NCBI GenBank assembly: GCA_043381765.1
Contig: JBHJMP010001196.1
Coordinates: forward strand, 1-21,192
DNA from: Collodictyon triciliatum
Lineage: Eukaryota; CRuMs
DNA length: 21,192 nucleotides
Direction of reading: 5' to 3'
Numbering within the stretch: position 1 is the stretch's first letter; each line of letters starts with the position of its first letter. The notes below the pieces were generated by a model that had not been told where the DNA came from, made no database searches, and was given only the letters and a program-made list of their open reading frames with translations. Below are positions 1-9,949 of this stretch, one piece after another. The translations under genes were made by a program, and so were the position numbers.

Positions 1-657
1 GTGGATAGGTGCGCGTGTAGTCCATGCAGCAACGACCTCCCCAGAATGCACCATGTGCCATAGTGGAGATGACTCTATCGAACACACATTTGTGAAGTGT
101 TCTCTGACTCAAAAGTGACAGAATCTAACCCACAAGATGCTCTCTGAGCTTGATTATGCTCCCAACCGACTCAGCGCGTCTGACACCCTGTTTGGCCCAC
201 AATACCAAATGACCCACGACTCTAGAATACTCTGGACAGTCACAAGGGGACATACGCTGTGGTTCTTATGGAGTGTGCGTGCATTCATCCGCTCCGATGA
301 TTCACCCGAACGAGAAATCGATGTATCGAGGCTGGAGAGCCTCATGCGATACAGCTTCCTGAACAGTCTGCTGAAACACACCCGAATTCTTCACTACTCT
401 GACCGCAAGCGAAGAGAGATGTGAGAATGTGCCGTGCGATATCTCTCAATATATCCAACCCCTACTACCCGCACAATCATTCAACCAGCTGGGTCGCTCG
501 CTTGACCAACTCGCTATGACTGATTTCATTACAGTGCTAGCCTCTTCACAGAAGCGTCTTCTTCTACTCACGTTTGCTCTCTCCCACGCACACCTATCTC
601 GCCCCTTTGTATGGCGCAACCTCGCTACACTTTGAATCGAATAAAGGAAAAAAAAAA
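1..657 (+). mobile_element. Decayed 3' end of a LINE-type (non-LTR) retrotransposon, copy 1
   Basis: The frame starting at base 2 encodes a C-x2-C-x8-H-x4-C knuckle (ECTMC...EHTFVKC), the zinc-binding motif found after the reverse transcriptase domain of many LINEs. The same frame continues past a TGA (116-118) through 137-424, where a second TGA (422-424) sits exactly where the other copy in this window (12828-13318) has TGG. Just after it a one-base length difference shifts the frame relative to copy 2. Both copies share the coding tail, a 3' untranslated stretch of about 120 bases and a terminal GAATAAAGG followed by an A-run, here ending near 657, as expected for target-primed integration. 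The 5' part lies beyond the left edge. The element is dead as read. Its LINE nature is clear from the motif and structure; the clade cannot be named. Confidence 0.85.
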
Positions 658-1190
658 TATGTGGGATTTACACTATTTACAAATTTTGAGGTGCGTGTCA
701 ACAAAAATGCCATTAGAGTACCTATTATAGGCAACAAGAATACACGCTGTGCAATAATAAGATATTTCACACTTGGGGTACTTAATAATGTTCTGCACCT
801 TCCCAACCACTACGCGAGCCACACATCGCACACGAGTGACGCACAGCCCAATCCGTCTACCTATATATAGTTATTGAGATGGCCACATCTTAGTGTTCCC
901 GGAAGAAGCCGGCCTTTGAGGGATATTCAATATCCGTTCCTGTCAAAATTGCTGCTGCCTTGCGCTCTTTCTTTCTCGCTACCTTATCGCTTCACTCATT
1001 CGCAACGCGCATTCTGTTGTATATGTGCACAACCGCATCGCTCTCACTAAATCAACACTCGTCCTGAGTGACTTGTCGAGTGCATTCACAAAACCAATAA
1101 ACACTATACAACACACTAACACACAACCCAGTCCACTCGCCCACACAGAATCCCAGAACCCCCAGAACCCGTCCAATCGCCTCTGTCACG
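658..1190 (+). other. Intergenic region and 5' flank of the kinase gene
   Basis: No convincing exon is visible. From about 830 the composition is richer in C and lies upstream of the ATG at 1191. A TATA-like string (CCTATATATAG, about 860-870) lies about 320 bases before the ATG and could be core promoter, but this is pattern matching only. Short open frames on both strands here lack family signal. Confidence 0.4.
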
Positions 1191-3140
1191 ATGGCCGACA
1201 AGACTGCGCTTTTAGAAGAGCTCCGAAAAATCGCCGGGAAATCCAACATCGCCTATTTAAAAAGCTCCAAGAGTTTACAACTCTTCCAAAGAAGTCTCAA
1301 ATCTGTTCCTTGTGGAGTTTTCTTTCTGGAAAGTTTGAGAGGATTGGATCTTCACAGCAATCAACTGTCGTTGCTACCCCCAGAAATATCGTGTTTGACC
1401 TGTCTCTTGAAACTTTTGGTTTTTGGCAACCAGTTGTCATCTCTGCCTCCACAAATATCATGTTTGACCGGACTCAGTGTTCTTTGTGTTAATCACAACC
1501 AGCTGTCGTTTCTGCCTCCACAAATATCGTGTTTGACTGGTCTCACATATATTGGTGTTAATGCCAACCCGGTATGGTTTTTTTTTTTCATTTGTTAATA
1601 TATTTTTACTTCGTGCTTAAAGAGAATCTTACTAACAAAGATACATGCAGATGGAGGAGCTTCCACTGCAAATCACAGCGCTCACAAATCTGAAAGTGCT
1701 CTACATAAGAGGTTGGGGTACACAGACCATAAGGAGGGCGCCGCGTGGCATCACAACTCTTCCAGTGTGGAACAACACAGAGAACGAGAATTATAATCAC
1801 ATCCGCGCTCTGCAGCTCTACGGCCATGTCAGCACACACATCCCCACAACCCCCAGATACTCACATATAGAACACAACTGACAGAACTCCAGGTTAAGGC
1901 CGCAGCTGAAGTTCGTAAGGCTGAACCGTCGAGTAAGCAAAAAGACCAATCTCCCAAACAGCATTCCCTGCAACCTTCTTTGACTCGAATAACGGAAGAA
2001 ATAAACATTCTCTCCTTCCTTACAATAGGATATATCTCACAATAAACCACTACAGCAGCGACCAGCCGCCTGGCCCATGGCAAGTATGCCGACCTGTTGA
2101 CCACGGACTTTGAGACGCAGGGGAACTTCCTGGGCAAGGGTGGCTTCGGGGTAGCATTCAGGGTGCAGTTGAAGGAGGGTGTCTTTGCTGTGAAGAAGAT
2201 CGGTGACACCATGGTCTCATTGTCTCCGGGCAGTGCAGACCCCGAGAAGGAGGGCAACATGATGCTCGAGCTGCAACACCCGAACATCCTGACGCTCTAC
2301 GACTTTGGATTCCGCGGTAGAGACCTGCTCTTTGTCATGGAGTTCGCAGACGGCGGAGACTTGTGTGCACTAAGCAAAAAGCAAAAAGCACTAGGAAACG
2401 ACCGTACCCTCAAGTATGGGCTGGATATCATCCAGGGCCCTGTCTACCTGCACACGCGGCCAAGGCCCATCCAGCATCGCGACCTTAAGTCCGAGAATGT
2501 CCTCCTTGTGAACGGGATCGCCAAGCTAACCGACTTCGGCCTTGCAAAGAGCGGGGTCTCTGTCAACTCGGTGAGCAAGTTTGCCGGCTCGACGAACTGG
2601 TCGCCGCCCGAGGTCTTTGACGAAGGCAAAAGCATGGGGCTGCCCAGCGACGCCTACTCGTACGGCGTGGTCCTCTGGTCCATGCTGAGCGGCGAGTATC
2701 CGCACGAGGGCATGGCAAACGGCAAAGTTGGAGCCTCTGTGACTAGCGGTAAACTGCTTCCCCTCCCTGCAACCTGTCTTTCTAACCTCGCAGCTCTTAT
2801 CCACAAGTGCTGGGAAAAGGACTATGGGACTCGCATCACTGCCCAATAGGTTGAGGCTGAACTCAAAGACATCGCCGCTAATCCCGGTCCTGTCTCGGCG
2901 GTTACTCCAAGGGCTGGCCCTGTAAACACCATCAGAAACATGAACAACTCCGAGCTACTGTCCTATTTGGCCAGTAAGAATGCTAGTGAAGTTGTGATTG
3001 AGTCATTTAGAAAGGTCAGAACCACTGGTGCGGAGATTGTTCTACTGAAGAAGGAAGATCTCTTGGGAGAACCCTTTCAGCTCCCAGCATTCCAGGCACG
3101 CTTTGTCTTAAAGCTGATTGAGGAGGCCAGCCGCACTTAA
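1191..3140 (+). CDS. Leucine-rich repeat / protein kinase / SAM-like domain protein with an in-frame TAG
   Basis: Exon 1 (1191-1571) starts MADKTALLEELRKIAGKSN and holds 23-residue LRRs of the LPPxISCLTxL type. A clear intron (1572-1650, GTATGG...TGCAG) joins in phase to a further LRR (MEELPLQITALTNLKVLYIR). That frame closes at 1879-1881. The linker coding LTELQVKAAAEVRKAEPS is one frame off, so a second intron (perhaps 1717-1886) or a frameshift is needed. A third intron (1933-2055) leads in phase to the kinase: glycine loop GKGGFGVAF (2133-2159), VAVK-type lysine (2193-2195), HRDLKSEN (aspartate at 2481), DFG (2532-2540) and PPE. All catalytic residues are present, and the IHRDLK-type loop with LRRs suggests a TKL-like serine/threonine kinase. 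TAG at 2847-2849 interrupts kinase subdomain XI; the same frame then continues through a SAM-like domain (about 2940-3125) to TAA at 3138. Substrate and pathway are unknown. It may be a young pseudogene. Confidence 0.8.
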
Positions 3141-3664
3141 CCACCGCTCCTTTCCCTCTGATTCATTTCACGGAGTTTGGAGCTTTGCTGAACCTTTCGT
3201 TGATTTCTGTCCTCATTCCCCGCGCATCCCATCCCACCTACAACTGAATAAAGGAATAACAAAAAGGTTCCGCTTCGCCCTCACCATCCTGCCAGCAAAT
3301 GACTGTTCCGCTATCTATTGGGTCGTTTTTTTGTTAGTCACATAGTCTGGGTAGTCGTGCTTTAACCCATAGCTCTTTCACTCCAACTTTATCGTTAACT
3401 TCAATAACAATAACAAAAAAAAAAAAAACTTTCATTTCCCCCGAATAGAATTGCCCACCTGAAAACTTGGTGGGCTGCAAATCAAACCCGCACAGAAATC
3501 AAAGCAGCTCGCTATTGAGGCAATCCTTTTTCTTTTTTTTTTCTTTCCATTTTTCTCCATTTTTCTCCTTTTTTCTTTCCTATTTTTCTTTTGTCTTTTC
3601 TTTAGCATGACTTTTGTAGTTGAGATAGAAAACCCTGCTGATCACCACAGAAAAGATTCAGGAC
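3141..3664 (+). other. 3' flank of kinase gene and 5' flank of mL53
   Basis: CTGAATAAAGG at about 3244 is a plausible polyadenylation signal for the kinase gene. A dense polypyrimidine tract (about 3527-3603) ends in CTTTAG just before an ATG at 3607. It looks like a 3' splice site and may mark a 5'-UTR intron of mL53; the ATG at 3607 is out of frame with the mL53 start at 3665. No other coding signal was seen. Confidence 0.4.
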
Positions 3665-4243
3665 ATGACTCGCGCGGTGGTGTTGAGCTTCGCAGAGGCG
3701 ATGAAGTATGCAAAGAAAGTGGAGGTGACTTTCAGTCCGATGGCCGGGCGACACGGCGCAGTGCGGTTTGTTGAAGCGCTTCCCATGTGATCACGCCCGC
3801 CTCGAAACAACTTTCTCCGGCTCACCCACACTTTTCGCTTCCGACCGCAGAGAGCTCATCTCGAGACTGGGCTCAGACAAAGTAAGCGCGTCCAACCCAA
3901 AGCTCGAAGTGAAGGTCAACGTTGTCCACGACGGCGAGTCCCCAAAGGTTGACGTCCAATACGGTAATCCTCTCTTCTTTTTCTTGGCGTTGCTCTTGTC
4001 TCTGACCAAACCTCACCCACAACCCCGCATAAAATGTTGCTTTCTGGCTCTCACCCTTCGCTCCTCCGCTGCCTTTTGGATGCCGCAGTCAACAACTCGC
4101 AGAAGACAATCAGCGTATGGGCTGCAAATACCGGAGCGAAGGACATGAGCATCGACCAGCTGATGAAGGAGATGTCAAAGACCCCACAGATTGTCTTCAT
4201 CAAGGAACGACTCGGCATGAAGCTCGATGACGATGGGAAATAA
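3665..4243 (+). CDS. MRPL53: Mitochondrial large-subunit ribosomal protein mL53 (MRPL53 family)
   Basis: The three exons are 3665-3765, 3851-3963 and 4089-4243, with introns of 85 and 125 bases (GTTTGT...CGCAG and GTAATC...CGCAG). All joints are in phase and give 122 residues. The product reads VEVTFSPMAGRH near the N-terminus, then SDKVSASNP, VNVVHDGESPKVDVQY and a C-terminal helix-rich tail. This follows the mL53 order: a first strand with a FxPF-type motif, an S-x-KV-x-x-TN block, then HDGSEPxVDVxF. mL53 is a small protein of the mitochondrial 39S/54S subunit. The length is close to the usual 100-120 residues. The start was chosen because it opens directly into the first strand. No transit peptide is evident, as is common for this family. 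The gene is convergent with the RIB43A-like gene, with stops 344 bases apart. The assignment rests on remembered family motifs. Confidence 0.82.
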
Positions 4244-4586
4244 AGTGCGAGAGAAGATAGATACAACCACACGCGGTTGGCATGAAAACTGCGTTCTCCT
4301 CTCCAGTGTGTATCAACGTGTTGTCTGTTTTATGGCCAATGCAGGTGGTTCAAGGTTGGGTGGTGACGAAAAGAGCAGTAAGAAAACGGTGGGCAACCGA
4401 GCTGCTTTACTTTTAATTCTATGTTGCCCTGTCTTAATGCCAAACTGCTATTTTCCTTGTTTTTTTCTTTTTTTCTCTTTTTTTTTTTCTTTTGAGCCGT
4501 GTGATTTCTTTCTCCTTTTTTCTTTAGGGTTCTTCGCTTTGGTACATTTCTGTGGCGCTCCACAAGAGTGTTGCGTTCGTGTGGAA
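4244..4586. other. Convergent intergenic region between mL53 and the RIB43A-like gene
   Basis: This is the shared 3' region of two converging genes. It holds a T-rich stretch (about 4455-4530), which is A-rich on the transcript of the minus-strand gene. No exon is supported. Confidence 0.5.
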
Positions 4587-6953
4587 TCAGCGACTGGAGC
4601 GTCCGAATTGTGAATAGAATTCGTCGGTGATTTCGTTCACGTGCATCACTCGGTTGACGTACTCTTGTCTGCACACCGGAATGGTGATTGAGATATGGAA
4701 TACAGTATGTCATGTATTGAATGAAGAGACGAATATACAGCGGGGCGAGTAGTAATAACTGGGGTAGAGAAAAAAAAGGCAAATCTACTACAGGAGAGAG
4801 TGGCTCTCTACCTCTGCTGTTTCTCTTGAGCTTGGCGAATAAATTCCTGTTGTTGCTGTGCCATTTGAGCCTTCTGCAGTCGCTGCTTTTCACGCTCTTT
4901 CAGGATGGCTTCGCGTCTCAGAGCCTCCTGTAGCTGCTCCCATGTCCGTTGCTCTTCAGCTTCCTTAGCTTTCTGTGCCTGAGTGAGTTTCATAGAAAAG
5001 GAAAAAGAAGGCCGCGTTTTGTGAGTGTAATTGGATGTATTTTCGGAGCACGAATCTAGTGGACTGGGTAAAGAGGAGACAGCGACAACCACAGTTCAAA
5101 AAATTCACAAATTGATATCTACTTGTTTCTCTTGTCGTTGTCGCTCTTGCTCTCGGACAACTTGGTCAACCTCTGATGGGCTCATCCCCTTGTAATGGTA
5201 AGGAACAACCCTACCAGAAAAAAAGTGGTATTACATATCAACCAAGCCCTTGAGTTGGTAATGCACCAAGCAATAGATTGGCCATGTATCGTGTTTTTTC
5301 AACTCTATTTTTCTTACTTCTTCGGATTCCAAGAATGTGTAGCCAGTGCGGGGTTTTCAGTCATCAAGTCACTCGCTAGAGTTGTTTCAATTTCAGCCAA
5401 CGACTGCTCGGTATCCACAATGCGAGCAGTTCTGTCCTTGTACTTTTTCTCTTCCATCTGTATTAAATATATTCATTTTTTGATTACTGTATATATCCTT
5501 TCATACTTTCTACACTATTTTAAAAAAAGAATTTATTACTTCGCGTTCGCAATTAGAATTTTTCTATATATAAAAAAAGCTAATGTATGCATGGGTTATA
5601 GTACGTGAATTCATATTAATTCGAAGATATAAATTACTTGGTGTTGGTTATATTCCTTTCTCTCAAACAAATCCGCTTTTCTACGTCGTTCCAGCTCACT
5701 TTCGATACGTGAAGCTTCCTCGACAAGCGCTTTTTCTTGCTCCTCATACCTCCTGCATTCCAAAGAAAAAAAAAGTTACACCCTCCGGACTTCGAATTGA
5801 ATATAGTGGGGTGGAAAGTTTAAGACCTCTGGGGATGGAAAGTAGAATTGTTTTCATTTCAGTCTGATATGAAAATATATCTTCTCCTTGGAAACACACT
5901 GGGGCTTGTGAATCCTACTCGTCGCCGTGATTTATTCGTGTAAATCTACGAGAGATACTTACCTTTCAAGTTCTTTTTCTGTCGACTTCCTGTCATGTTT
6001 GTCCTTTGCCTGCTGCTCAATATAAACACGCATTTGTTCGCGTTGTGTTTTGAGTCTCTCGGTCGATGATAGATCTTCGCCAGAGAATTTTTGAAGGCTG
6101 GATGGCCCGAGTCGCGGATCATCATCCGATATCTTTGAAAAATCAATGCAGGATAAATGCACGCAAAAATCCACACAAAACACTTTATCAATTATCCAAG
6201 ACATATTGATATAAGGGAGGAAAAGATAAATATGATTTCATATATCTTACGCGAACAGGAAGAGACTTCTTCAACTGGTCTGGGTCATTCAAATCATACT
6301 CTCTGCGTGTTGTAGCACCTTGATTCAACTGCCGATACGTCATGACGTGATTCAATTGACGTCGACGAAAGTCCTTTCGCTCCTCCTCTTGCATCTCCAG
6401 CTGTCGTTCTTGTTCAGTCATCAAGCGATCTACAAATGCCTCAGAATGAGTATTTTCAGCTTCTCTTTGACTGACTCGGTTCTTTCCAACCAATATACAT
6501 GAACCATATTTTCGCATTTAAATTTCGATGACTTTTTTTCTGCTCCTTTTCATTTCTTTAAGATTTTGTATGGACTATGAAAAAAAAATATAAAGTTTAC
6601 GGAAGTCATCCTCCTTTTTCTTTTCCATCTCCTTTGTACGTTGCTTCTCAAGTTTCTGAGCCTCTATCGCGTCCTTGTCGATCTGTACACGTTTCACAGG
6701 TCGATATTATTGCTTAAATATTCTAAAAGACGTACATATATGCGCACACTTGAATCAATCTCATTCCCCCAGAACATAATTTGTGACCAAAGGAGAGTAC
6801 AGCACTGGGAATTATGAAGCTAATCACCCCAAACTGCCGCTTGTGTGGATCGAGAATGATGATGCGGCGTTCTTCTTCGGCTCGGCGACGTCTTTCGATC
6901 GCCAGCTGCGCCTTCTCTTCCAACGCGACATTACGTCGTGTATTCATCGCCAT
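4587..6953 (-). CDS. RIB43A-like flagellar doublet-microtubule protein (RIBC1/RIBC2 family)
   Basis: The nine exons, in coding order, are 6953-6828, 6682-6601, 6429-6251, 6132-5963, 5752-5638, 5457-5318, 5210-5123, 4978-4812 and 4668-4587. Every joint keeps phase and they total 382 residues, the usual family length. The N-terminus AIERRRRAEEERR, the block REYDLNDPDQLKKSLPVR followed by ISDDDPRLGPSSLQKF, then SDLMTENP, VVPYHYKGMSP and the final TDEFYSQFGRSSR follow the order of RIB43A proteins. Most of the rest is charged, Arg/Glu/Gln-rich coiled coil. RIB43A/RIBC proteins are filamentous microtubule inner proteins lining the A-tubule of axonemal doublets, so the organism probably builds a motile flagellum. 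Donors include GTAAGT and GTAAGA, and a weaker GTGATT after exon 1. A cytosine/thymine-rich repeat (about 6954-6990) lies just upstream of the ATG. The gene appears intact. Confidence 0.93.
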
Positions 6954-6990
6954 TTGCCTCTGCCTCTGCTTCTGCCTCTGCTTCTACTTT
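6954..6990 (+). repeat. Imperfect CTCTGC/CTTCTGC hexamer repeat before the RIB43A-like start codon
   Basis: About six tandem 6-base units of the type TGCCTC or TGCTTC lie immediately 5' of the RIB43A-like ATG, probably in its 5' UTR, where they read as GAGGCA on the sense strand. Confidence 0.7.
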
Positions 6991-7012
6991 TTACTTTCTT
7001 TTTTGATCAACA

Positions 7013-7703
7013 TGAAAAGAAGTTAGTTATCGAGCCATACAGAAATACCGCTTTGCAAGAAAAGGCCGAGCCTGTCCAACATTAAAGCCCTGGTTTGACT
7101 TAAGCCTTTTGAAGGACTTGGTGCGGTCGACCACGATTGGACGGCAGAGAAGCGCGTCGAATGGACAGCAAGAACGAGTCTTAGCAAGTGCGACTGGAAC
7201 AGAAGAAACCGTCTGCTTTGATCGTCCTGCCTCCCTGGAGGAATTCCCTCGCCTGCCTTACTCGCTTTCTGGTGCTGTGAGAATGAATGATGGTCGCAAT
7301 GATTTGCACCAACAGACCGAATCATAACGAAGTTGGTGCGCATTTCAGATAATTCATTGAATCCGTTTTTCCTTCTTCGAAAATATATTGTGGAAAATAT
7401 AGAACTTCAGCATGCAAGCCGTTACGAGATGGTTTGAATGGTACAAAAAACCACAAATAATGGTACAGTACAAAAAAATTGCACAATTGAAAAGCATTTC
7501 AATCTGGGAGTCAGCAGCACGTGATTCCTCCTGGAAAATGTGTCGATTATATAAAATTGCGCCAAAATTCCAGAAACAATCAAACGGAAATCTACTCGCT
7601 CTTTGACAAGACGGCAGCAAGCAAAAGCAAAAGCAAAAGCAAGAAAGGTCGAAGGACAAGAAAACACCCGAGCCGATCAGCCAAGCGGCGAATTGAGCGG
7701 TAG
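7013..7703 (+). other. Exon-like open frames of unknown gene, plus (GCAAAA)n
   Basis: A frame open from about 7013 to 7327 has no early ATG but reads like protein (KYRFARKGRACPTLKPWFDL, then LLKDLVRSTTIGRQRS), with coding-like G/C third bases. Possible acceptors precede it (TACAG at about 7041), and a GTGAGA donor lies near 7278. A second stretch (about 7573-7703) after the acceptor ATTCCAG has two alternative open frames rich in Lys, Arg and Ser, overlapping a (GCAAAA)4 microsatellite at about 7618-7645. They could be exons of one plus-strand gene, or upstream exons of the gene at 7707. The antisense frame at 7023-7343 is also open, so strand is not certain. I recognise no family. Confidence 0.3.
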
Positions 7704-7706
7704 ACT

Positions 7707-9136
7707 ATGACAAACACAAGAGGATCAGAGGATCAGGGAGCCGAGAGGCATGCAACAGTAGAAGGGGCCGGCCTGACAAAACCTCCCTGCACAGAAGCCA
7801 TGAGCACCGAGGCGCTGCCAACTCTCCAAGTCACGCGCTTCAACACGACCACACGCAGCGAGCCGATCCCGCTCGCATTCGTGACACTTCCCCGTGTGGT
7901 GAGTGCAAATGTCTCCCGCCTTTTTATTTTATTCTTTTATCTTTTCTGGTTGTGCGAGATATTCTTCTTTTTATTGATTCGATAGCCTATTTTCGTTTCC
8001 AGTATGTTCGTCGTTTCTTACTGACTGTGACTGGCAAATGTTCTCCGTTTTGCTTCTCTTACAGGAAACGGTGAATATCAACCATCGCGGAAGAATCACG
8101 CAAACCAGCGAAGGGAATGCTCGACCTGCACGCAGGATGCTTCGAGCTGCCAACAACCTGGACCAAACACACGACATATTCTCCCCTTCTCTTCATTCAT
8201 CATTCTTTATGGCAGGTTGCTTTCTCTCAGATACCGCTCCAATTACTACCCCTTTTTTTTTTGTACCATGAATCTAATTTTTCGATTAATCCTACTTGCA
8301 CTTTGTAACTAAAGCTCTTCTATCAGTATCCAAACTATTCAAAATTATAGTTCTTGAATGAAATACTGTTATCTCATTACTGTAAATAAACCAGACCCGA
8401 GTCGCTTTGAACAAGACAGAGATGCAGCAGTGCGTCGAGAGAGGGAGTTGGAAAAGGCAAAAGATGAAATGAACATTGAGTCGCGCAGGTTTTCTTCCTT
8501 TCTTCTTTTATTCTATATCAACAGGAAGCCCTTCATTTGTTCTCTTCATTTTTATTATATATTCTAAAATAATTCGACCAGAATGAAACATTTGGCGCGA
8601 GATCAGGAGAAGTTTGAGAAAGTCGAAAGTAGCGTACAGCACGAAATCGAGAAATGGAAACACAGAAAGGCTCATGCCAATGACCCGAGGCAAGATAATA
8701 AAATAAATTTATATGAACGAAGATATGCCGCTCATTTATTCAATTTTCTGCCTGTTTAAAAAAAAGTATTCATATATCTTCAATCGCCAATAAATAGCAT
8801 CCCATACGATATTGTTACCGGAACTTACTGCCCCAACCCAGAAGGAAGAAGACTCCAATATCATGACGAAATCAAACACGTTTGTTAAGACCACCACAAT
8901 CCACCCTTGCACATATTTAATACCATTCGAAAAGGAAAGCAGGGCCCAATATTATGTCCACACAACTGACATGCTCGCAATATTCACTCTTCTCACCGTA
9001 CTATTATTTCCAGTATCGACAGGTCATAAGGAACAAAGATACATACAATCGTATCAATAGCTTCAACCCTTGCACGGGAGAAACTTATCGCAGAGTGAAA
9101 ACACCCAACGCTCCGATACCACCGAATGACATTTAA
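7707..9136 (+). CDS. Unrecognised coiled-coil protein with conserved-looking C-terminal module
   Basis: The proposed exons are 7707-7898, 8065-8215, 8395-8488, 8582-8689, 8798-8879, 8935-8955 and 9014-9136. All joints keep phase, giving 256 residues. The intron after exon 4 would be GC-AG (AG|GCAAGA...AAATAG) and exon 6 only 21 bases. The N-terminal third is Thr/Pro-rich. A charged coiled coil follows (about residues 120-185, from SRFEQDRDAAVRRERELEKA to VQHEIEKWKHRK). The C-terminus carries IPYDIVTGTYCPNPEG, a YYYRQVIRN segment and FNPCTGETYRR, ending in a proline-rich tail. Helix followed by short YD-hxxTG and FNPxTG turns resembles the style of some axonemal proteins, but I cannot name a family. 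It is head-to-head with the RIB43A-like gene (ATGs 753 bases apart). The start is uncertain: a second Met lies at residue 31, and exons 5-7 are more firmly framed than exon 2. Confidence 0.6.
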
Positions 9137-9949
9137 TGCTCCTTTAATATCCCACACCCATTTCCACCGTATCTGCAACATTGTACCTGTAACCACTCCA
9201 ACGTACACGCAATATACAGTCTTTGAGAATATCCTACCCGGGATAAACCCAGCAGCGCATTTTAGTTCTGATTTTGTTGTTCTGGTTTATAAATACCCCT
9301 TTACAAACAATTTGCTTTTAATTCACAGTATGAAAATTCGAATAAAGGAAAAAAATTCGCATTATGAAAATATACTAGCCACCTTGGCCCCCATACTCTA
9401 CACCCAACCTCTACAACATGTAATTGATGTTGTATTTGATTATTTTCTTCATTTCAATTTCCTCCTCATTACCGCACTGCCACCTACGCCCTTATAACTG
9501 TCTGCAGAATCCTGTATCTAAAAATTAGATTCGGGTGTTTCTTTTTTCAACGGCATCCTGGGGATAAGTGATAATATCTGCCACTATAGCATTCACTTAC
9601 AGCCAATTTGAGGTATCTCAAAATAAACATGATAAAAAAATAAAACAATCTTCAAGAAATTATCTATAGATTAAGAGAAAGTACATCATAAAAGAGTATT
9701 ACGTTTTCAGTGGACCATGAAAGCAATCAACCGCGAATGCAACTGCTCGGGCTGTCTCATCACTTTTGCGATAGTATGCAAGCTTCTATGGGGCCATGTA
9801 TTGTGGCTGGCTTGCGTCACAACGTTGGAAAGCCTCGCCGAGATGATAGGCAAAGTCGGTCGTGCTCCATATACCTGGTCCTTTTCACAGCTTCGACAAG
9901 AGAGAAGATTCATTCTTTCTCAGTCTGCAATAGCAAGCTCGATATCTTT
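9137..9949. other. Intergenic region, no supported gene
   Basis: This is AT-rich DNA. A tail-like string (TCGAATAAAGGAAAAAAA, about 9338) matches the 3' end of the retrotransposon copy at 1-657, without upstream similarity. Open frames on both strands at 9707-9961 overlap one another. The minus frame (9913-9707) contains SCRSCEKD and lies just beyond the last proposed exon of the 9950-10834 gene, so it may be an alternative 3' part of that gene or UTR. Confidence 0.4.

Noticed and set aside
4330-4893. Minus-strand 187-codon open frame
   Set aside because: It overlaps the last two exons and intron of the RIB43A-like gene in another frame and contains long Lys runs from the T-rich intergenic tract.
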